The position numbers were made by a program, and so were the translations under genes. Positions 1 through 8,676 of a stretch of 64,000 nt of DNA are shown here, piece by piece. The stretch is taken from contig NZ_CP135922.1 of assembly GCF_032399705.1 (NCBI RefSeq), forward strand, positions 1,860,001 through 1,924,000, read 5' to 3'. Under the pieces are notes generated by a model that searched no databases, was not told where the DNA came from, and saw only the letters and a program-made list of their open reading frames with translations. This DNA is from Paenibacillus sp. BIC5C1 (GTDB lineage Bacteria > Bacillota > Bacilli > Paenibacillales > Paenibacillaceae). Within the stretch, counting starts at the first letter, position 1. Each line of letters starts with the position of its first letter.

Positions 1-31
1 GTTATGTTGGCACAATCAATAGTGTACCAAA

Positions 32-87
32 TTTCAGGGAACTGACAACACCTTTACATTGTTGACTCCTTAGTATATTCCCTGAAA
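32..87. repeat. Inverted repeat upstream of DUF3891 gene
   Basis: TTTCAGGGAA at 32-41 and TTCCCTGAAA at 78-87 are perfect 10-base inverted arms separated by 36 bases. The element sits about 80 bases before the first gene. It could be an RNA hairpin or an operator; no T-run follows, so it is not a convincing terminator. The rest of positions 1-169 shows no gene. Confidence 0.4.
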
Positions 88-169
88 GTTGAATGAAAAG
101 CAACTTATAGGAAATTGTAAACCAAATTATGTTAAAGTCAACGTATACCATGCGGAAGGGTGACAGCAA

Positions 170-955
170 ATGATCGTATATGAGAGAGAGCATGATTTTG
201 TTTTGACCGCACAGCATGAGCATGGACTAGTAGCCGGAGAAATGGCTTCCCATTGGAAAACGGAATTGTTAACTGATGAAGCGCATCGAGAAGATCTGAT
301 TTTTGCCGCAAAAGAGCATGATCGGGGATGGATTGAGTTGGATTCTGCTCCATTCTGGAATGATTATAGTCAGATACCGTATTCGTTTCGTGATTTTCCA
401 TTGCGTCCACGATTTGTATTTTACCGTAAAGGTATTGAAGAAGTTCGGGAGAAAAACCTGTACGCCGGGTTGTTGTGCAGCATGATGTATACAGATTTGT
501 TTCAAAACAACCTGGGTGCTAACGCAAATGATGATGAAGATATTAGGGAATATCTGAACGATGAACGGGAGCATCAGTTACGCTGGGAACAGCAGCTTGG
601 TGGTGGTGAAGCGTTGAAGCTTAGGCTGAAACATGATTTGGAAATTATGCTTTTTTGTGATCAGCTCAGCCTTTTTCTTTGTATGGAGGAACCCGGAACA
701 CCTACTGCACGTTATGATTTTTTTGCGGATGGACTGGGCTCTACCTTCGATGCCTGTTCAAGGCAGCCCATTATGGCCGAGTGGCTTTCCAATGAGAAAG
801 TAGGATTGTCTTTTGTGCCGTTTGATGAGGACTTTACAGTTGTTATGCCTTACAAATCGGTGCCGAAAGCAAGTATTCGCAAATTTGGTCTGCTGCAGGC
901 TTATCGCCGTGCCGAGTGGAAAGAGCGCCGGGTGTTAATTACAGGCATGAGCTGA
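170..955 (+). CDS. DUF3891 family protein
   Basis: A 261-residue soluble protein opening with MIVYEREHDFVLTAQHEH, followed by an H-G-L-V-A-G-E stretch. This N-terminal pattern (reads 'T-Q-x-x-H-x-x-L-A-G') is typical of the DUF3891 family, whose biochemical role is unknown. Conserved His, Asp and Glu residues (for example KEHDRGW and the HE/HDLEIM segments) suggest a metal-dependent fold related to HD-like helical proteins, but that is inference. No signal peptide or membrane segment. The ATG is preceded by GAAGGGTGA at about 155-163, a fair ribosome binding site. It stands alone upstream of an unrelated beta-helix gene; neighbours give no clue to function. Confidence 0.75.
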   Translation: MIVYEREHDFVLTAQHEHGLVAGEMASHWKTELLTDEAHREDLIFAAKEHDRGWIELDSAPFWNDYSQIPYSFRDFPLRPRFVFYRKGIEEVREKNLYAGLLCSMMYTDLFQNNLGANANDDEDIREYLNDEREHQLRWEQQLGGGEALKLRLKHDLEIMLFCDQLSLFLCMEEPGTPTARYDFFADGLGSTFDACSRQPIMAEWLSNEKVGLSFVPFDEDFTVVMPYKSVPKASIRKFGLLQAYRRAEWKERRVLITGMS

Positions 956-1077
956 GTGTCGCATCTCAGGTTAATCTCATAAAGTAAAAAGTTATATCAA
1001 TAATGACAAGATCCCATGAATATACATGGATAGCAAGAAACCGATATTTCTTAAGTTCTGAGAAGGGCGGAGCTGCT

Positions 1078-3564
1078 ATGGATAAAGATAAAACCAAATA
1101 TCTCAATCTTTATAATGGTTTAACTGAAGATGAAATTCGTAGTGGAGAATTAGCAGCAAACTTTACTCAGATTGATGAAGAAATCGCTGACCGTGGAATT
1201 CACATTACGTGGAATGGTGCTGATCGTACTGGAGTTCAAGGAAGTTCTTCTGCCTTAACTTCTATTCTGACTGAGGATAAAGATGTAATCATCATTCCAC
1301 AAGGGGTCTTTCTAATAGATAAAAATGTAATTATTCCGTCGGATAAACAACTTGTATTTCAACGTAATGGAAGGTTTAGAATAAAAAAGGGTGTTACTTT
1401 AACTATTCTAGGACCTATTGATGCTAGACCGTACGAGTGGATTTTTGATGTTTCCTTAGGTGGGACTGTAAATGGAGAGTTTCAAACCGAGTCAGTTTAT
1501 CCACAATGGTTTGGAGCTAAGGCTGATGGTATTAATAATGATGCTCCTGCAATACAGGCTGCTGAGAATTTCGTCTTTCAGAGGGGGGGCGGAATCATTG
1601 TATTTCCATTTGGAACATATGGGATTAAAAATAAAATTATTAAACGATCTAGTGTGCACTGGAGAGGGGCACAGGCTAAGATAAAGAGAATTGACAACCT
1701 TGATCCGATTGGAGCTGCGTTTTCGTTAGTTTATGCTGAAGAAGATACCTTTGATTGGTCTATTCAAGCTTTAGAATTCGAAAATATTCCCCACAATGTA
1801 TTGTTGGATAAGTCTATCTATCATAATTTTGGACCGGGAAGAAACAATAGCTGTATTGACGCGTATCGCTGTTCAGAATGGATAGTTCGTGACTGTGTTT
1901 TTCGTAAATTTTCTCAGGGCATTTTATATCGGGGATGTGAGACTTTTACAATATCAAACAATCGATTTTATGGTGAGAGTGGCAAGAGTATTGACTCTAT
2001 ATTAGAGGGCACTTTAATCTCTTTTTCAAGCTATGTGTATACTGGTGCGATAATATTTGCTTTTACATCTTCTGCGGCTGAAATTCGAAACGCAGGCAAT
2101 TTTTTGATTTCTGATAATTATATTGAAGTTCCTGGGCTGGATATAGGTATTGATGCCCTTGCCCAAACTTGGAATGAAAATCCTTCAATTGTTAGTGAAA
2201 ATATAATACTAGGTCCTAATTGTGGTATTCAGATTTACAAAGGGAGTTTTCATGATCCTTTAAATGCGCCAACTTACCGAGGGAATATCCAAGTCCACAA
2301 TAACCGATTATATGCAACTTGGGAGCAGGGAATTTATATTCGGTATACTAATGGCGTTACAGTCTCACATAACTATTTAGAAAGAGTTGCTCAAAAACCT
2401 GGTGGGGACATAGGTAGCTCTGGTGGAGGGATTGTAACTCGGGTTAACCCATTTAACCTAAATCCCCATTCACCGGGACCCTCCGATCATGTGGGTGTGG
2501 ATATTCTATATAATCGTATTGTCAATCCAGGCCAAGACAATCAACGATTAGATGGAGCTATTCATATACGCTTACCTAATTGTCGAGTAATTGGTAATGA
2601 CATTATACGAGAAACTAATTTATATCCCCGTTCGCTCGGTAAAGGAATTTTAATTGATAATGGAGAAGGGATTTTACAGGCAGAGATTCGTGGAAATCGA
2701 ATTAGAGGATTTGAATATGGTATGTTCTGGGCAGGAACGGCTAAAAAGCATGAGGATGGCGAGCCATGTACCATTGACGGAAATACTATTAGAGACTGCT
2801 CAACAGCGATTTTTCTTGATCCTCTGAGGGTAGTTGGTATTCAGATTAGGGCGAATTTTATAATTAGTGCAAATACGGGATTGATACTAAAAAGAGCACC
2901 ATATTCATTTATTGAAGATAATCATTTTCATTCGTGTGTGGCTGGGGTAGTACTGAGATCCGGAAATCTGGCAAGTGATTATGTTACTCTAAAATCAGGA
3001 GGCGAATACACCGGGGTAGACACTGGGATGATAGCAGGAGGAACTGTTACTGTTAGAAATAATGATTTTCTTAAGGTTACCATACCACATAATGTTGCAG
3101 AAACATCTCAAGGAGATGCTTCCTTTCATGGCCGATGTGTATGTTGGGAAGGGGATCGTGTGAATGGTCGTATTTTGCGTGTAAATGATTTTAACGACGC
3201 GAAACAACCTGTTTCCTACACAGCAAAGGTATGGCATAAACATGATCGAGTATATAACACGATTTATATAAAGGGAAAAGTATATGAGAAACTCTGTATG
3301 AACGCAGGCATGTATGGCCGATCTCCAGTCATTCCTATTAAAGGTACGATCTCTGAAAACTCTGATGTTATTACGAAAATTTCGAGTGTTCGAAATATTG
3401 GATTAGGTCAATATCTAAATGTAGAGGGAATTACTGTGTACGTAAAAGAAGTTAATTATACCGAAAATTCTGTTTATACAGATGTTGTTTTTCTTATGAA
3501 TAAATCTGATGTAGACATCGTTATGAAAGAACCAACTTTCATGGATTTAATTATTTGGACTTGA
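1078..3564 (+). CDS. Right-handed beta-helix (pectate lyase-like) protein
   Basis: An 828-residue protein. Around residues 140-185 it carries the motif WFGAKADGINNDAPAIQAA followed by a Gly-rich turn and V-x-F-P-x-G-T-Y, the usual start of a Pectate_lyase_3 / tailspike-type beta-helix. After it come many short N-N-R / I-x-D-N-Y / V-x-x-N repeats that fit stacked beta-helix rungs to about residue 660, then a C-terminal region of unknown fold. There is no signal peptide; the N-terminus (DEIRSGELAANFTQIDEEI) resembles the linker of phage tail fibres or spikes. The ATG at 1078 is chosen because GAAGGGCGG precedes it; an ATG at 1003 is in frame but has no such site. The gene looks more A+T rich than its neighbours and ends at a hairpin, so it may have been acquired. 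Enzymatic activity cannot be claimed. Confidence 0.7.
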   Translation: MDKDKTKYLNLYNGLTEDEIRSGELAANFTQIDEEIADRGIHITWNGADRTGVQGSSSALTSILTEDKDVIIIPQGVFLIDKNVIIPSDKQLVFQRNGRFRIKKGVTLTILGPIDARPYEWIFDVSLGGTVNGEFQTESVYPQWFGAKADGINNDAPAIQAAENFVFQRGGGIIVFPFGTYGIKNKIIKRSSVHWRGAQAKIKRIDNLDPIGAAFSLVYAEEDTFDWSIQALEFENIPHNVLLDKSIYHNFGPGRNNSCIDAYRCSEWIVRDCVFRKFSQGILYRGCETFTISNNRFYGESGKSIDSILEGTLISFSSYVYTGAIIFAFTSSAAEIRNAGNFLISDNYIEVPGLDIGIDALAQTWNENPSIVSENIILGPNCGIQIYKGSFHDPLNAPTYRGNIQVHNNRLYATWEQGIYIRYTNGVTVSHNYLERVAQKPGGDIGSSGGGIVTRVNPFNLNPHSPGPSDHVGVDILYNRIVNPGQDNQRLDGAIHIRLPNCRVIGNDIIRETNLYPRSLGKGILIDNGEGILQAEIRGNRIRGFEYGMFWAGTAKKHEDGEPCTIDGNTIRDCSTAIFLDPLRVVGIQIRANFIISANTGLILKRAPYSFIEDNHFHSCVAGVVLRSGNLASDYVTLKSGGEYTGVDTGMIAGGTVTVRNNDFLKVTIPHNVAETSQGDASFHGRCVCWEGDRVNGRILRVNDFNDAKQPVSYTAKVWHKHDRVYNTIYIKGKVYEKLCMNAGMYGRSPVIPIKGTISENSDVITKISSVRNIGLGQYLNVEGITVYVKEVNYTENSVYTDVVFLMNKSDVDIVMKEPTFMDLIIWT

Positions 3565-3578
3565 TCCTTCAGGCTTTT

Positions 3579-3632
3579 AAATACCCTTTTAAGCGGTTAT
3601 CGTGAAGATTTCCACTTGAAAAGGGTATTTCA
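3579..3632 (+). terminator. Hairpin after beta-helix gene
   Basis: AAATACCCTTTT (3579-3590) pairs with AAAAGGGTATTT (3619-3630), 15 bases after the stop codon. The downstream T-run is poor, so termination may be weak. Confidence 0.55.
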
Positions 3633-3645
3633 TATTTGATAATTA

Positions 3646-3675
3646 TTGACCAGATCCTCTTAAGAATCCTATGAT
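3646..3675 (+). promoter_or_regulatory. SigA-type promoter for Nudix gene
   Basis: TTGACC (3646-3651), an 18-base spacer and TATGAT (3670-3675). It would give a leader of about 230 bases before the Nudix start at 3912. The rest of that leader holds no recognisable gene or known RNA motif. Confidence 0.5.
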
Positions 3676-3911
3676 AAAATCTTCTAAGATACTTTATATA
3701 TTACCAACCCGGAATACAGTTATAGGGAAATCTATCTTAGAAGTAGAAATGTTAGTATATAACATAAAAGCTTGATTCAACAATTACACAAGAACGAAGA
3801 GGACAGAAAAACACCTGGGAATCAAGGATTGGAAGGTTCTTCTGTTGAGTAAGTGAATATGTGTGAATTGAAAGGAATTAGGTTTTGTATAAGGCAACTA
3901 GGAGGAAAAAC

Positions 3912-4421
3912 ATGGACACTAAAACTGAGATTTTAACGATGTGTATGGTATGGGACAAACAAAATGACCAGGTACTATTAATGAATCGACCCAACCAAAA
4001 AGGATTTCCCGGATATATTGCTCCTGGAGGGAAAGTTGATTTTCCGGAAAGTATTGTGGATGGTGCCGTGCGAGAAGTTAAAGAGGAAACAGGACTTGTG
4101 GTGAAAGAAATTACATATAAAGGTCTTGATGAATTTTGTGATCCGGAACAAGGATTGCGTTATATGGTTTTCAACTACGTGGCTACTTCTTATGAGGGGG
4201 AGCTACTGAGCGAGCCGCCTGAAGGTGAACTGTTGTGGGTGTCTTTAGGTCAAGCGCTTGAACTGCCTATGCAGGACTGGTTTGCGGAACGTTTTCCGAG
4301 ATTTTTTCAAGCAGGTACATTTGAGCGTAGTGTGATCTGGGAGAAGTCAACTGGACGTACACTGAAAGAGACGTTTATGTTGTATAGCGATTCGGTTCTT
4401 GAACAGAGTGAAGTTAAATAA
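3912..4421 (+). CDS. Nudix hydrolase (8-oxo-dGTP diphosphatase-like)
   Basis: A 169-residue cytosolic Nudix protein. The Nudix box is complete: GGKVDFPESIVDGAVREVKE continues into E-T-G-L-V, matching G-x5-E-x7-R-E-U-x-E-E-x-G-U, so the metal-binding helix is intact. The family hydrolyses nucleoside diphosphates linked to another moiety; the N-terminal TMCMVWDKQNDQVLLMNRP and overall length resemble the 8-oxo-dGTP / YtkD-like group, but the substrate is not determined. AGGAGG at 3899-3904 fixes the ATG at 3912; a TTG at 3885 is in frame but overlaps nothing useful. It is followed after about 25 bases by an NTF2-fold gene that could be co-transcribed. Confidence 0.85.
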   Translation: MDTKTEILTMCMVWDKQNDQVLLMNRPNQKGFPGYIAPGGKVDFPESIVDGAVREVKEETGLVVKEITYKGLDEFCDPEQGLRYMVFNYVATSYEGELLSEPPEGELLWVSLGQALELPMQDWFAERFPRFFQAGTFERSVIWEKSTGRTLKETFMLYSDSVLEQSEVK

Positions 4422-4450
4422 TTTAAGACGCTCATGAGGAGGAAGAAATG

Positions 4451-4819
4451 ATGGGATACCAGCATGCGCTTGAAGGATACATTGCAGCGACCAATACACA
4501 TAATTTTGATGAGGTAAGCAAATGGTTATCACCGGATGCCGTATATTGGTTTACCGGAACGTCTTGTACTACCCTTAACGCAATTCGGGCTTATTTCGAA
4601 AACGCTTGGGATACAGTCAAGGATGAGGTATATCGTGCAGAGGATGTCATGTGGATTACGACTGGCGAAGAGCAGGCGGTCTGTATTTACACCTATCACT
4701 GGAAAGGAATGTATCAAGGGGAACCGGCTTCCGGAAAAGGTCGGGCTACCAATGTATTTGTTGCAGGCATCAACGGAGAATGGAAATTAATCCATGAACA
4801 TTTAAGTGCGGGTGAATAA
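4451..4819 (+). CDS. SnoaL/DUF4440-like NTF2-fold protein
   Basis: About 122 residues forming one NTF2-like cone: an N-terminal helix (HALEGYIAATNTHNFDEVSKWL), the D-A-V-Y-W-F-T segment after it, and a C-terminal G-E-W-K-L-I-H-E-H-L strand. This is the typical outline of DUF4440/SnoaL_3 proteins, which bind small ligands or catalyse varied reactions; the role here is unknown. Two tandem ATG codons exist at 4448 and 4451. AGGAGG at 4437-4442 is 5 bases from the first and 8 from the second, so the second is slightly preferred. Likely co-transcribed with the Nudix gene. Confidence 0.7.
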   Translation: MGYQHALEGYIAATNTHNFDEVSKWLSPDAVYWFTGTSCTTLNAIRAYFENAWDTVKDEVYRAEDVMWITTGEEQAVCIYTYHWKGMYQGEPASGKGRATNVFVAGINGEWKLIHEHLSAGE

Positions 4820-4987
4820 CGTGAGGAATAGTACATTGCGTTTTTAAAACGGTTTAATTGAATAAAGCTAATAATTAAGGGTTCTATCTGAAGCGTGTCT
4901 CATATTTTATCAGCCAATTCTATATATTTATATCCAGATATTATGATATAATGAAGTTTACTTTTTTAAAGGAGAGGACTTGCTATT

Positions 4988-5410
4988 ATGGATATTACAT
5001 TTCGTGAATCGCTTGAGGGAATAGGTATCGACCAACTTAGCGGGAATTTTTTTGAAGGTTGGCCAAACCCTCCATCTACGGCTACTTTCCTGAAGTTGCT
5101 GGAAAACTCCTATGCTGTCGAACTGGCAATTGATGAAGAAACCGGAAATGTGGTGGGCTTTATTCAAGCGATTTCAGATGGAGTTCTTAGTGCATATATT
5201 CCCTTATTGGAAGTGCTTCCAGAGTATCAGGGTAACGGGATCGGAACAGATCTCATCAAGCGTATGTTTAATCGTCTGGGTGATCTCTATATGATTGATC
5301 TTTTGTGCGATAACGAACTCCAGGAGTTCTATGAAAAACAGGGCATGAACAAAGCATCTGGCATGGTGATTCGTCATTATCAAAATCAGGCTGGAGCGGT
5401 AAATAGCTAA
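4988..5410 (+). CDS. GNAT family N-acetyltransferase
   Basis: A 140-residue single-domain GNAT. Motif A is clear at about residues 74-91: L-E-V-L-P-E-Y-Q-G-N-G-I-G-T-D-L-I, containing the Q-x-x-G-x-G acetyl-CoA pyrophosphate loop. The C-terminal F-Y-E-K-Q-G-M-N motif B is also present. The acceptor substrate cannot be inferred. AAAGGAGAGG at about 4968-4977 precedes the ATG by 10-11 bases. It is monocistronic by spacing. Confidence 0.8.
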   Translation: MDITFRESLEGIGIDQLSGNFFEGWPNPPSTATFLKLLENSYAVELAIDEETGNVVGFIQAISDGVLSAYIPLLEVLPEYQGNGIGTDLIKRMFNRLGDLYMIDLLCDNELQEFYEKQGMNKASGMVIRHYQNQAGAVNS

Positions 5411-5609
5411 TAGATTTGGTGAACTAGATGGTTGAAATAAAATATAAAAATCGTTCCGGCGTAACCCGAAGATATAAAAAGAGAAAAATATGAATTCAGA
5501 CTAAAACATTTATATACGGAAGGTTGTTATATATTTGGTGACTAGCCATACATAGGCTTCTGCAAACGGGACGTAAATGAATATGTACGAGGAAAAGGTG
5601 GAGATTGGT

Positions 5610-6095
5610 GTGAAATTGTCGTTCCGGATTTTGGACTGGGAAGAAGAAAAACCTTATGAACTTTTATTAATGGCTGATCCGTCCAAAGCTATAGTTGACG
5701 AATATTTAAGTCGCGGTGTTTGCTTTATCGCTGAATATGAAGGAGAAATGGTAGGAGAGTTTGTTTTGCTGAAGACGCGTCCAGAAACGGTTGAGATTGT
5801 TAATATTGCCGTTCAGGAAGAATTACAGGGACAGGGTGTTGGCAAACACATGATCAAAGAAGCAATAGAGGCAGCACGCAGGCTCGGTGGTCGAACGGTA
5901 GAAATTGGGACAGGCAACTCAAGTTTTCATCAATTGAAGCTATATCAACGCTGTGGTTTTCGCATTATCGGGGTCGATCGGGATTTCTTTGTGAAACATT
6001 ATGAAGAAGAGATTATAGAAGATGGTATTCGCTGCGTCGATATGATCCGTCTGGCTCTGGATCTGGATACCGTGGCAGAGGAGAACAAGAAGTGA
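5610..6095 (+). CDS. GNAT family N-acetyltransferase
   Basis: A GNAT domain with motif A V-Q-E-E-L-Q-G-Q-G-V-G-K-H-M-I and the downstream Y-Q-R-C-G-F-R-I-I-G motif B, followed by D-R-D-F-F, as in the YesJ/YyaR-like group; acceptor unknown. The GTG at 5610 (VKLSFRILDWEEEKPYELLL) is preferred because AAGGTGGAG lies just upstream; ATG codons at 5577 and 5583 are in frame but lack a good ribosome binding site. From 5610 the protein is 161 residues. Its stop overlaps the GTG start of the broken cupin gene, so the two were likely translationally coupled. Confidence 0.75.
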   Translation: MKLSFRILDWEEEKPYELLLMADPSKAIVDEYLSRGVCFIAEYEGEMVGEFVLLKTRPETVEIVNIAVQEELQGQGVGKHMIKEAIEAARRLGGRTVEIGTGNSSFHQLKLYQRCGFRIIGVDRDFFVKHYEEEIIEDGIRCVDMIRLALDLDTVAEENKK

Positions 6096-6438
6096 AAATA
6101 TATCGGCTCAAACCAGAGGACCGTCGCGGCATCACCGCTTATGGCAGTGAGGGAGCAGAGATTACACCGATACTCCGCAGCACAACAGATTGCCACGTAG
6201 CACAACTGAAACTGTCTGCAGGAGGAAGTGTAGGTTTGCATCCAGCAGTGGGTGAGCAGGTGTTTCTGGTGCTTGAAGGGGAAGGTTGGGTGGAAGGGTA
6301 GCTGTGCGAGCGGGAGAAGCCGCATATTGGACCAACGGAGAGAATCACCAATCTGGCTCGAACAAAGGACTAACCGCATTGTTGATTGAGGGTGAAGAAC
6401 TGATTGTTCGGTTATCGCTAGAGTCGGGAGATTCTTAG
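6092..6438 (+). pseudogene. Cupin-domain protein, frameshifted
   Basis: The first part (6092-6301, 69 codons from GTG) reads as a cupin: histidine-containing strand G-L-H-P-A-V-G-E-Q-V-F-L-V-L-E-G-E-G-W, then a stop at 6299. Homologous coding continues in another frame from about 6295 to the TAG at 6436-6438: V-A-V-R-A-G-E-A-A-Y-W-T-N-G-E-N-H-Q-S-G and on to L-L-I-E-G-E-E-L. The second half contains the A-G-E-A-x-x-W-x-x-x-E-x-H motif expected for cupin motif 2. A small deletion near 6296-6305 explains both pieces. It is either a genuine inactivation or a sequencing error. The GTG overlaps the stop of the upstream GNAT, with GAGGAG about 10 bases before it. Confidence 0.8.
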
Positions 6439-6453
6439 ATAGGGGCTGATGAT

Positions 6454-6582
6454 TTGAGTGTCTGGGTCATTATTATTATAGTTGGAGTGATATTTACTCC
6501 ATCGTTCTATCAGATGAATAAGCGTATTCGTAGATTGGAAGAGCAAGTTAGGCATCTTTCAGACGAGAGGAAGAACCTTTAA
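6454..6582 (+). CDS. 42-residue single-pass membrane protein
   Basis: TTG-initiated ORF of 42 codons. Residues 3-16 (V-W-V-I-I-I-I-V-G-V-I-F-T-P) form one hydrophobic helix, followed by a basic and acidic amphipathic tail (N-K-R-I-R-R-L-E-E-Q-V-R-H-L) that could be a short coiled coil. AGGGG about 9 bases upstream serves as ribosome binding site, and the TAA directly abuts the GTG of the next gene, an arrangement expected of an operon. The pattern resembles small phage-shock-like or DUF-type membrane peptides, but no family is recognised. Confidence 0.6.
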   Translation: MSVWVIIIIVGVIFTPSFYQMNKRIRRLEEQVRHLSDERKNL

Positions 6583-7038
6583 GTGGATCGGTACACACAC
6601 ATGGGAGTATACGGTTTAGTCACTTGGGAGCAAAAATTCCTGTTAGTTCATAAAGCAAGAGGAGCCTATATGGGGAGATGGGATTTGCCTGGAGGAAGGT
6701 TGGAATTTGGTGAGCAACCGGAGACCGCCCTTCATCGTGAGATTGAAGAGGAGACGGGACTTTCCGATCTACAATTGGTGATTCGTTCTGCGGAATCGAA
6801 TGTTTTGGAGTGGGTGTACAAAGGCGAGCCGGAAGAGCTACACCATATTGGAATTCTATACGATGTATATTTGACAAGCGAAAGTCGGCCTTATGAGATC
6901 AAAAGGGAACCGGATGGCGAAGATTCACTGGGCGCAAAATGGTGTACTATGGAAGAGGTCAGAGCGTTATCGTTGACGCCATTTGCAGAGCATATGATTA
7001 GCAATTTTAATAGAAACCTACTTGGATTTGAATTTTAG
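6583..7038 (+). CDS. Nudix hydrolase
   Basis: A 151-residue Nudix protein with an intact Nudix box (GGRLEFGEQPETALHREIEE followed by E-T-G-L). The start of the domain, V-Y-G-L-V-T-W-E-Q-K-F-L-L-V-H-K, and W-D-L-P-G-G-R are typical of MutT-like ADP-ribose/NTP pyrophosphatases; the substrate is not known. The GTG start immediately follows the stop of the 42-residue membrane protein, with GAGAGGAAG inside that gene as ribosome binding site. A strong terminator follows at 7125. Confidence 0.85.
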   Translation: MDRYTHMGVYGLVTWEQKFLLVHKARGAYMGRWDLPGGRLEFGEQPETALHREIEEETGLSDLQLVIRSAESNVLEWVYKGEPEELHHIGILYDVYLTSESRPYEIKREPDGEDSLGAKWCTMEEVRALSLTPFAEHMISNFNRNLLGFEF

Positions 7039-7124
7039 GACTGGTCAAATGGAACAGAATCGTTTATTCTGTGATAGATAGATTACAATTTTTTCAACTG
7101 AATAGGACTGACACCTTAAAGCAT

Positions 7125-7160
7125 AAGGCTATGAATCTGCGGATTCGTGGCCTTTTTTTG
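7125..7160 (+). terminator. Rho-independent terminator
   Basis: Stem AAGGC-x-x-TGAATC / GATTCG-x-x-GCCTT with a 4-base loop, followed by TTTTTTT. It ends the GNAT-cupin-Nudix operon. Confidence 0.85.
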
Positions 7161-7380
7161 TGTTTTTAGGGGTGAATTGGGTCTTTGGAAGGGGAGGTTG
7201 CATGCCTTGTGGTGATGGGGATCGCTGAAAAATAATACCAATAGCCTAAAAATGCATGGTAGAATATTGATGATTATGACAAATTTAGGTTTTGGATTGA
7301 AGAGTAGTACGAGTGCTGAAGAAGCAGGAAGTTTGCCCCATACTAAGGTACATAGGAGAGTGAGTAGATTGGAGAAACAG

Positions 7381-8652
7381 ATGAGATTAGCGGGGAGTAA
7401 GTCAAAAAGGAATGTGTTGATAGTCGGATTGTTGACGTCGGCTTTGCTGGCGGGAACGCTGCTGACTAATGGAACTGTGGGTCTGGTGTCTACTGCGGAT
7501 GCTGCTACAAGCACGAATGGAGCGGGCACAACGGCTTCTGCGCTTACGAAGTTCAAAGATATCAAAGGGCACTGGGCACAAGCTACCATTGTCAAAGCCT
7601 ATGATAAAAATCTAATTTCCGGCTACCAGGATGGTACGTTCCGCCCCAATGCCAAAATCACCCGTGGTGAGTATGCCACACTTCTCAGCCGTGCAACCAG
7701 CTTGGAAAAGGTACAAGGAGAGAATCCTTTTGCTGATCTCAAGGGACATTGGTCTGAATCAGCTGTGACACAGTTGGTGGGTCAAGGCTTCATTAACGCT
7801 AATGATTATCCCAAAGGATTTAATCCCAATGCCGAGCTGACACGCTATGAGATGATGAAATGGATAGCGAACGGACTAATCAAGTCCGGAACCAGTTTCC
7901 AGGATGCTTTTGACGATACCAAAAATACACTTCTACCTACCCCTGAAGTGAATCGGGGGACGATTCGTGCAGAGCAAATTCCTTATCTTGCACTTGTTCG
8001 CGGGACAGGCATTGTCGGTGGATTTGAGGATGGTTCCTTGAAGCCTGCTGATCCAACAACGCGAGCCGAAGTGTCTGCCATTTTGCTGCGTTATATGGAT
8101 GTGGAGGGGACGGATGCAGGAAAGTACAGTGATCTGAATGAAATGCGCGAGGTAGGTACAACGGGAACGAATTTAACGACGATTAGTAATTATTTTTATA
8201 CTAAAAATTCTGTTACTGTAAGTGATCTATCTAAGGGAGATATAACTCTCTCTAATAATTCTGGCATACTTCGACTGCATCGAATTATTGTAGTAGATGT
8301 TACGAAAGGCACGCCGAAAGGGGTTTACTCATCACTGTTTATTGGTCCCGATTCCATTCAGTTTCCAGGAAGCTACATGACATTTGCAGATATATCGTTT
8401 ACATCCAATATAGAAAAATCGAATCTCTTAGCTTTTAGCGGTGGTCTAGACAGTGCATTGTTAAGATTTAATCGTATGGATGTTAAACATGCCGAAAAAA
8501 ATGGATTCATAACTATTCCAGAGATGTCTAGTAATCTTATAAAGAAAGATGTTAAAAAACGTTTTTGGACTTCCTCTGTGCTCGTGGCAAAAGGTGGCTC
8601 TTATTATTTAAAAGCTAACAACAATGATTTAGTTCAAATTCAGAACATGTAG
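7381..8652 (+). CDS. S-layer homology (SLH) domain surface protein
   Basis: A 423-residue exported protein. A signal peptide (K-S-K-R-N then a hydrophobic stretch ending T-A-D-A-A) is followed by three SLH modules at roughly residues 58-105, 118-168 and 180-255; diagnostic pieces are FKDIKGHWAQATIVKAYDKN, L-I-S-G-Y-Q-D-G-T-F-R-P-N-x-x-I-T-R-G-E and the third G-G-F-E-D-G-S-L-K-P. SLH modules bind pyruvylated secondary cell-wall polymer and tether the protein to the wall. The remaining C-terminal 165 residues match no family I know and are more AT-rich in codon use. The ATG at 7381 is chosen because GGAG precedes it and it gives a clean signal peptide; ATGs at 7252 onward are in frame. Followed after 24 bases by another exported protein, likely in one operon. 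Confidence 0.85.
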   Translation: MRLAGSKSKRNVLIVGLLTSALLAGTLLTNGTVGLVSTADAATSTNGAGTTASALTKFKDIKGHWAQATIVKAYDKNLISGYQDGTFRPNAKITRGEYATLLSRATSLEKVQGENPFADLKGHWSESAVTQLVGQGFINANDYPKGFNPNAELTRYEMMKWIANGLIKSGTSFQDAFDDTKNTLLPTPEVNRGTIRAEQIPYLALVRGTGIVGGFEDGSLKPADPTTRAEVSAILLRYMDVEGTDAGKYSDLNEMREVGTTGTNLTTISNYFYTKNSVTVSDLSKGDITLSNNSGILRLHRIIVVDVTKGTPKGVYSSLFIGPDSIQFPGSYMTFADISFTSNIEKSNLLAFSGGLDSALLRFNRMDVKHAEKNGFITIPEMSSNLIKKDVKKRFWTSSVLVAKGGSYYLKANNNDLVQIQNM

Positions 8653-8676
8653 TTTCTTCAAGGCGGTGAGTGAGTA

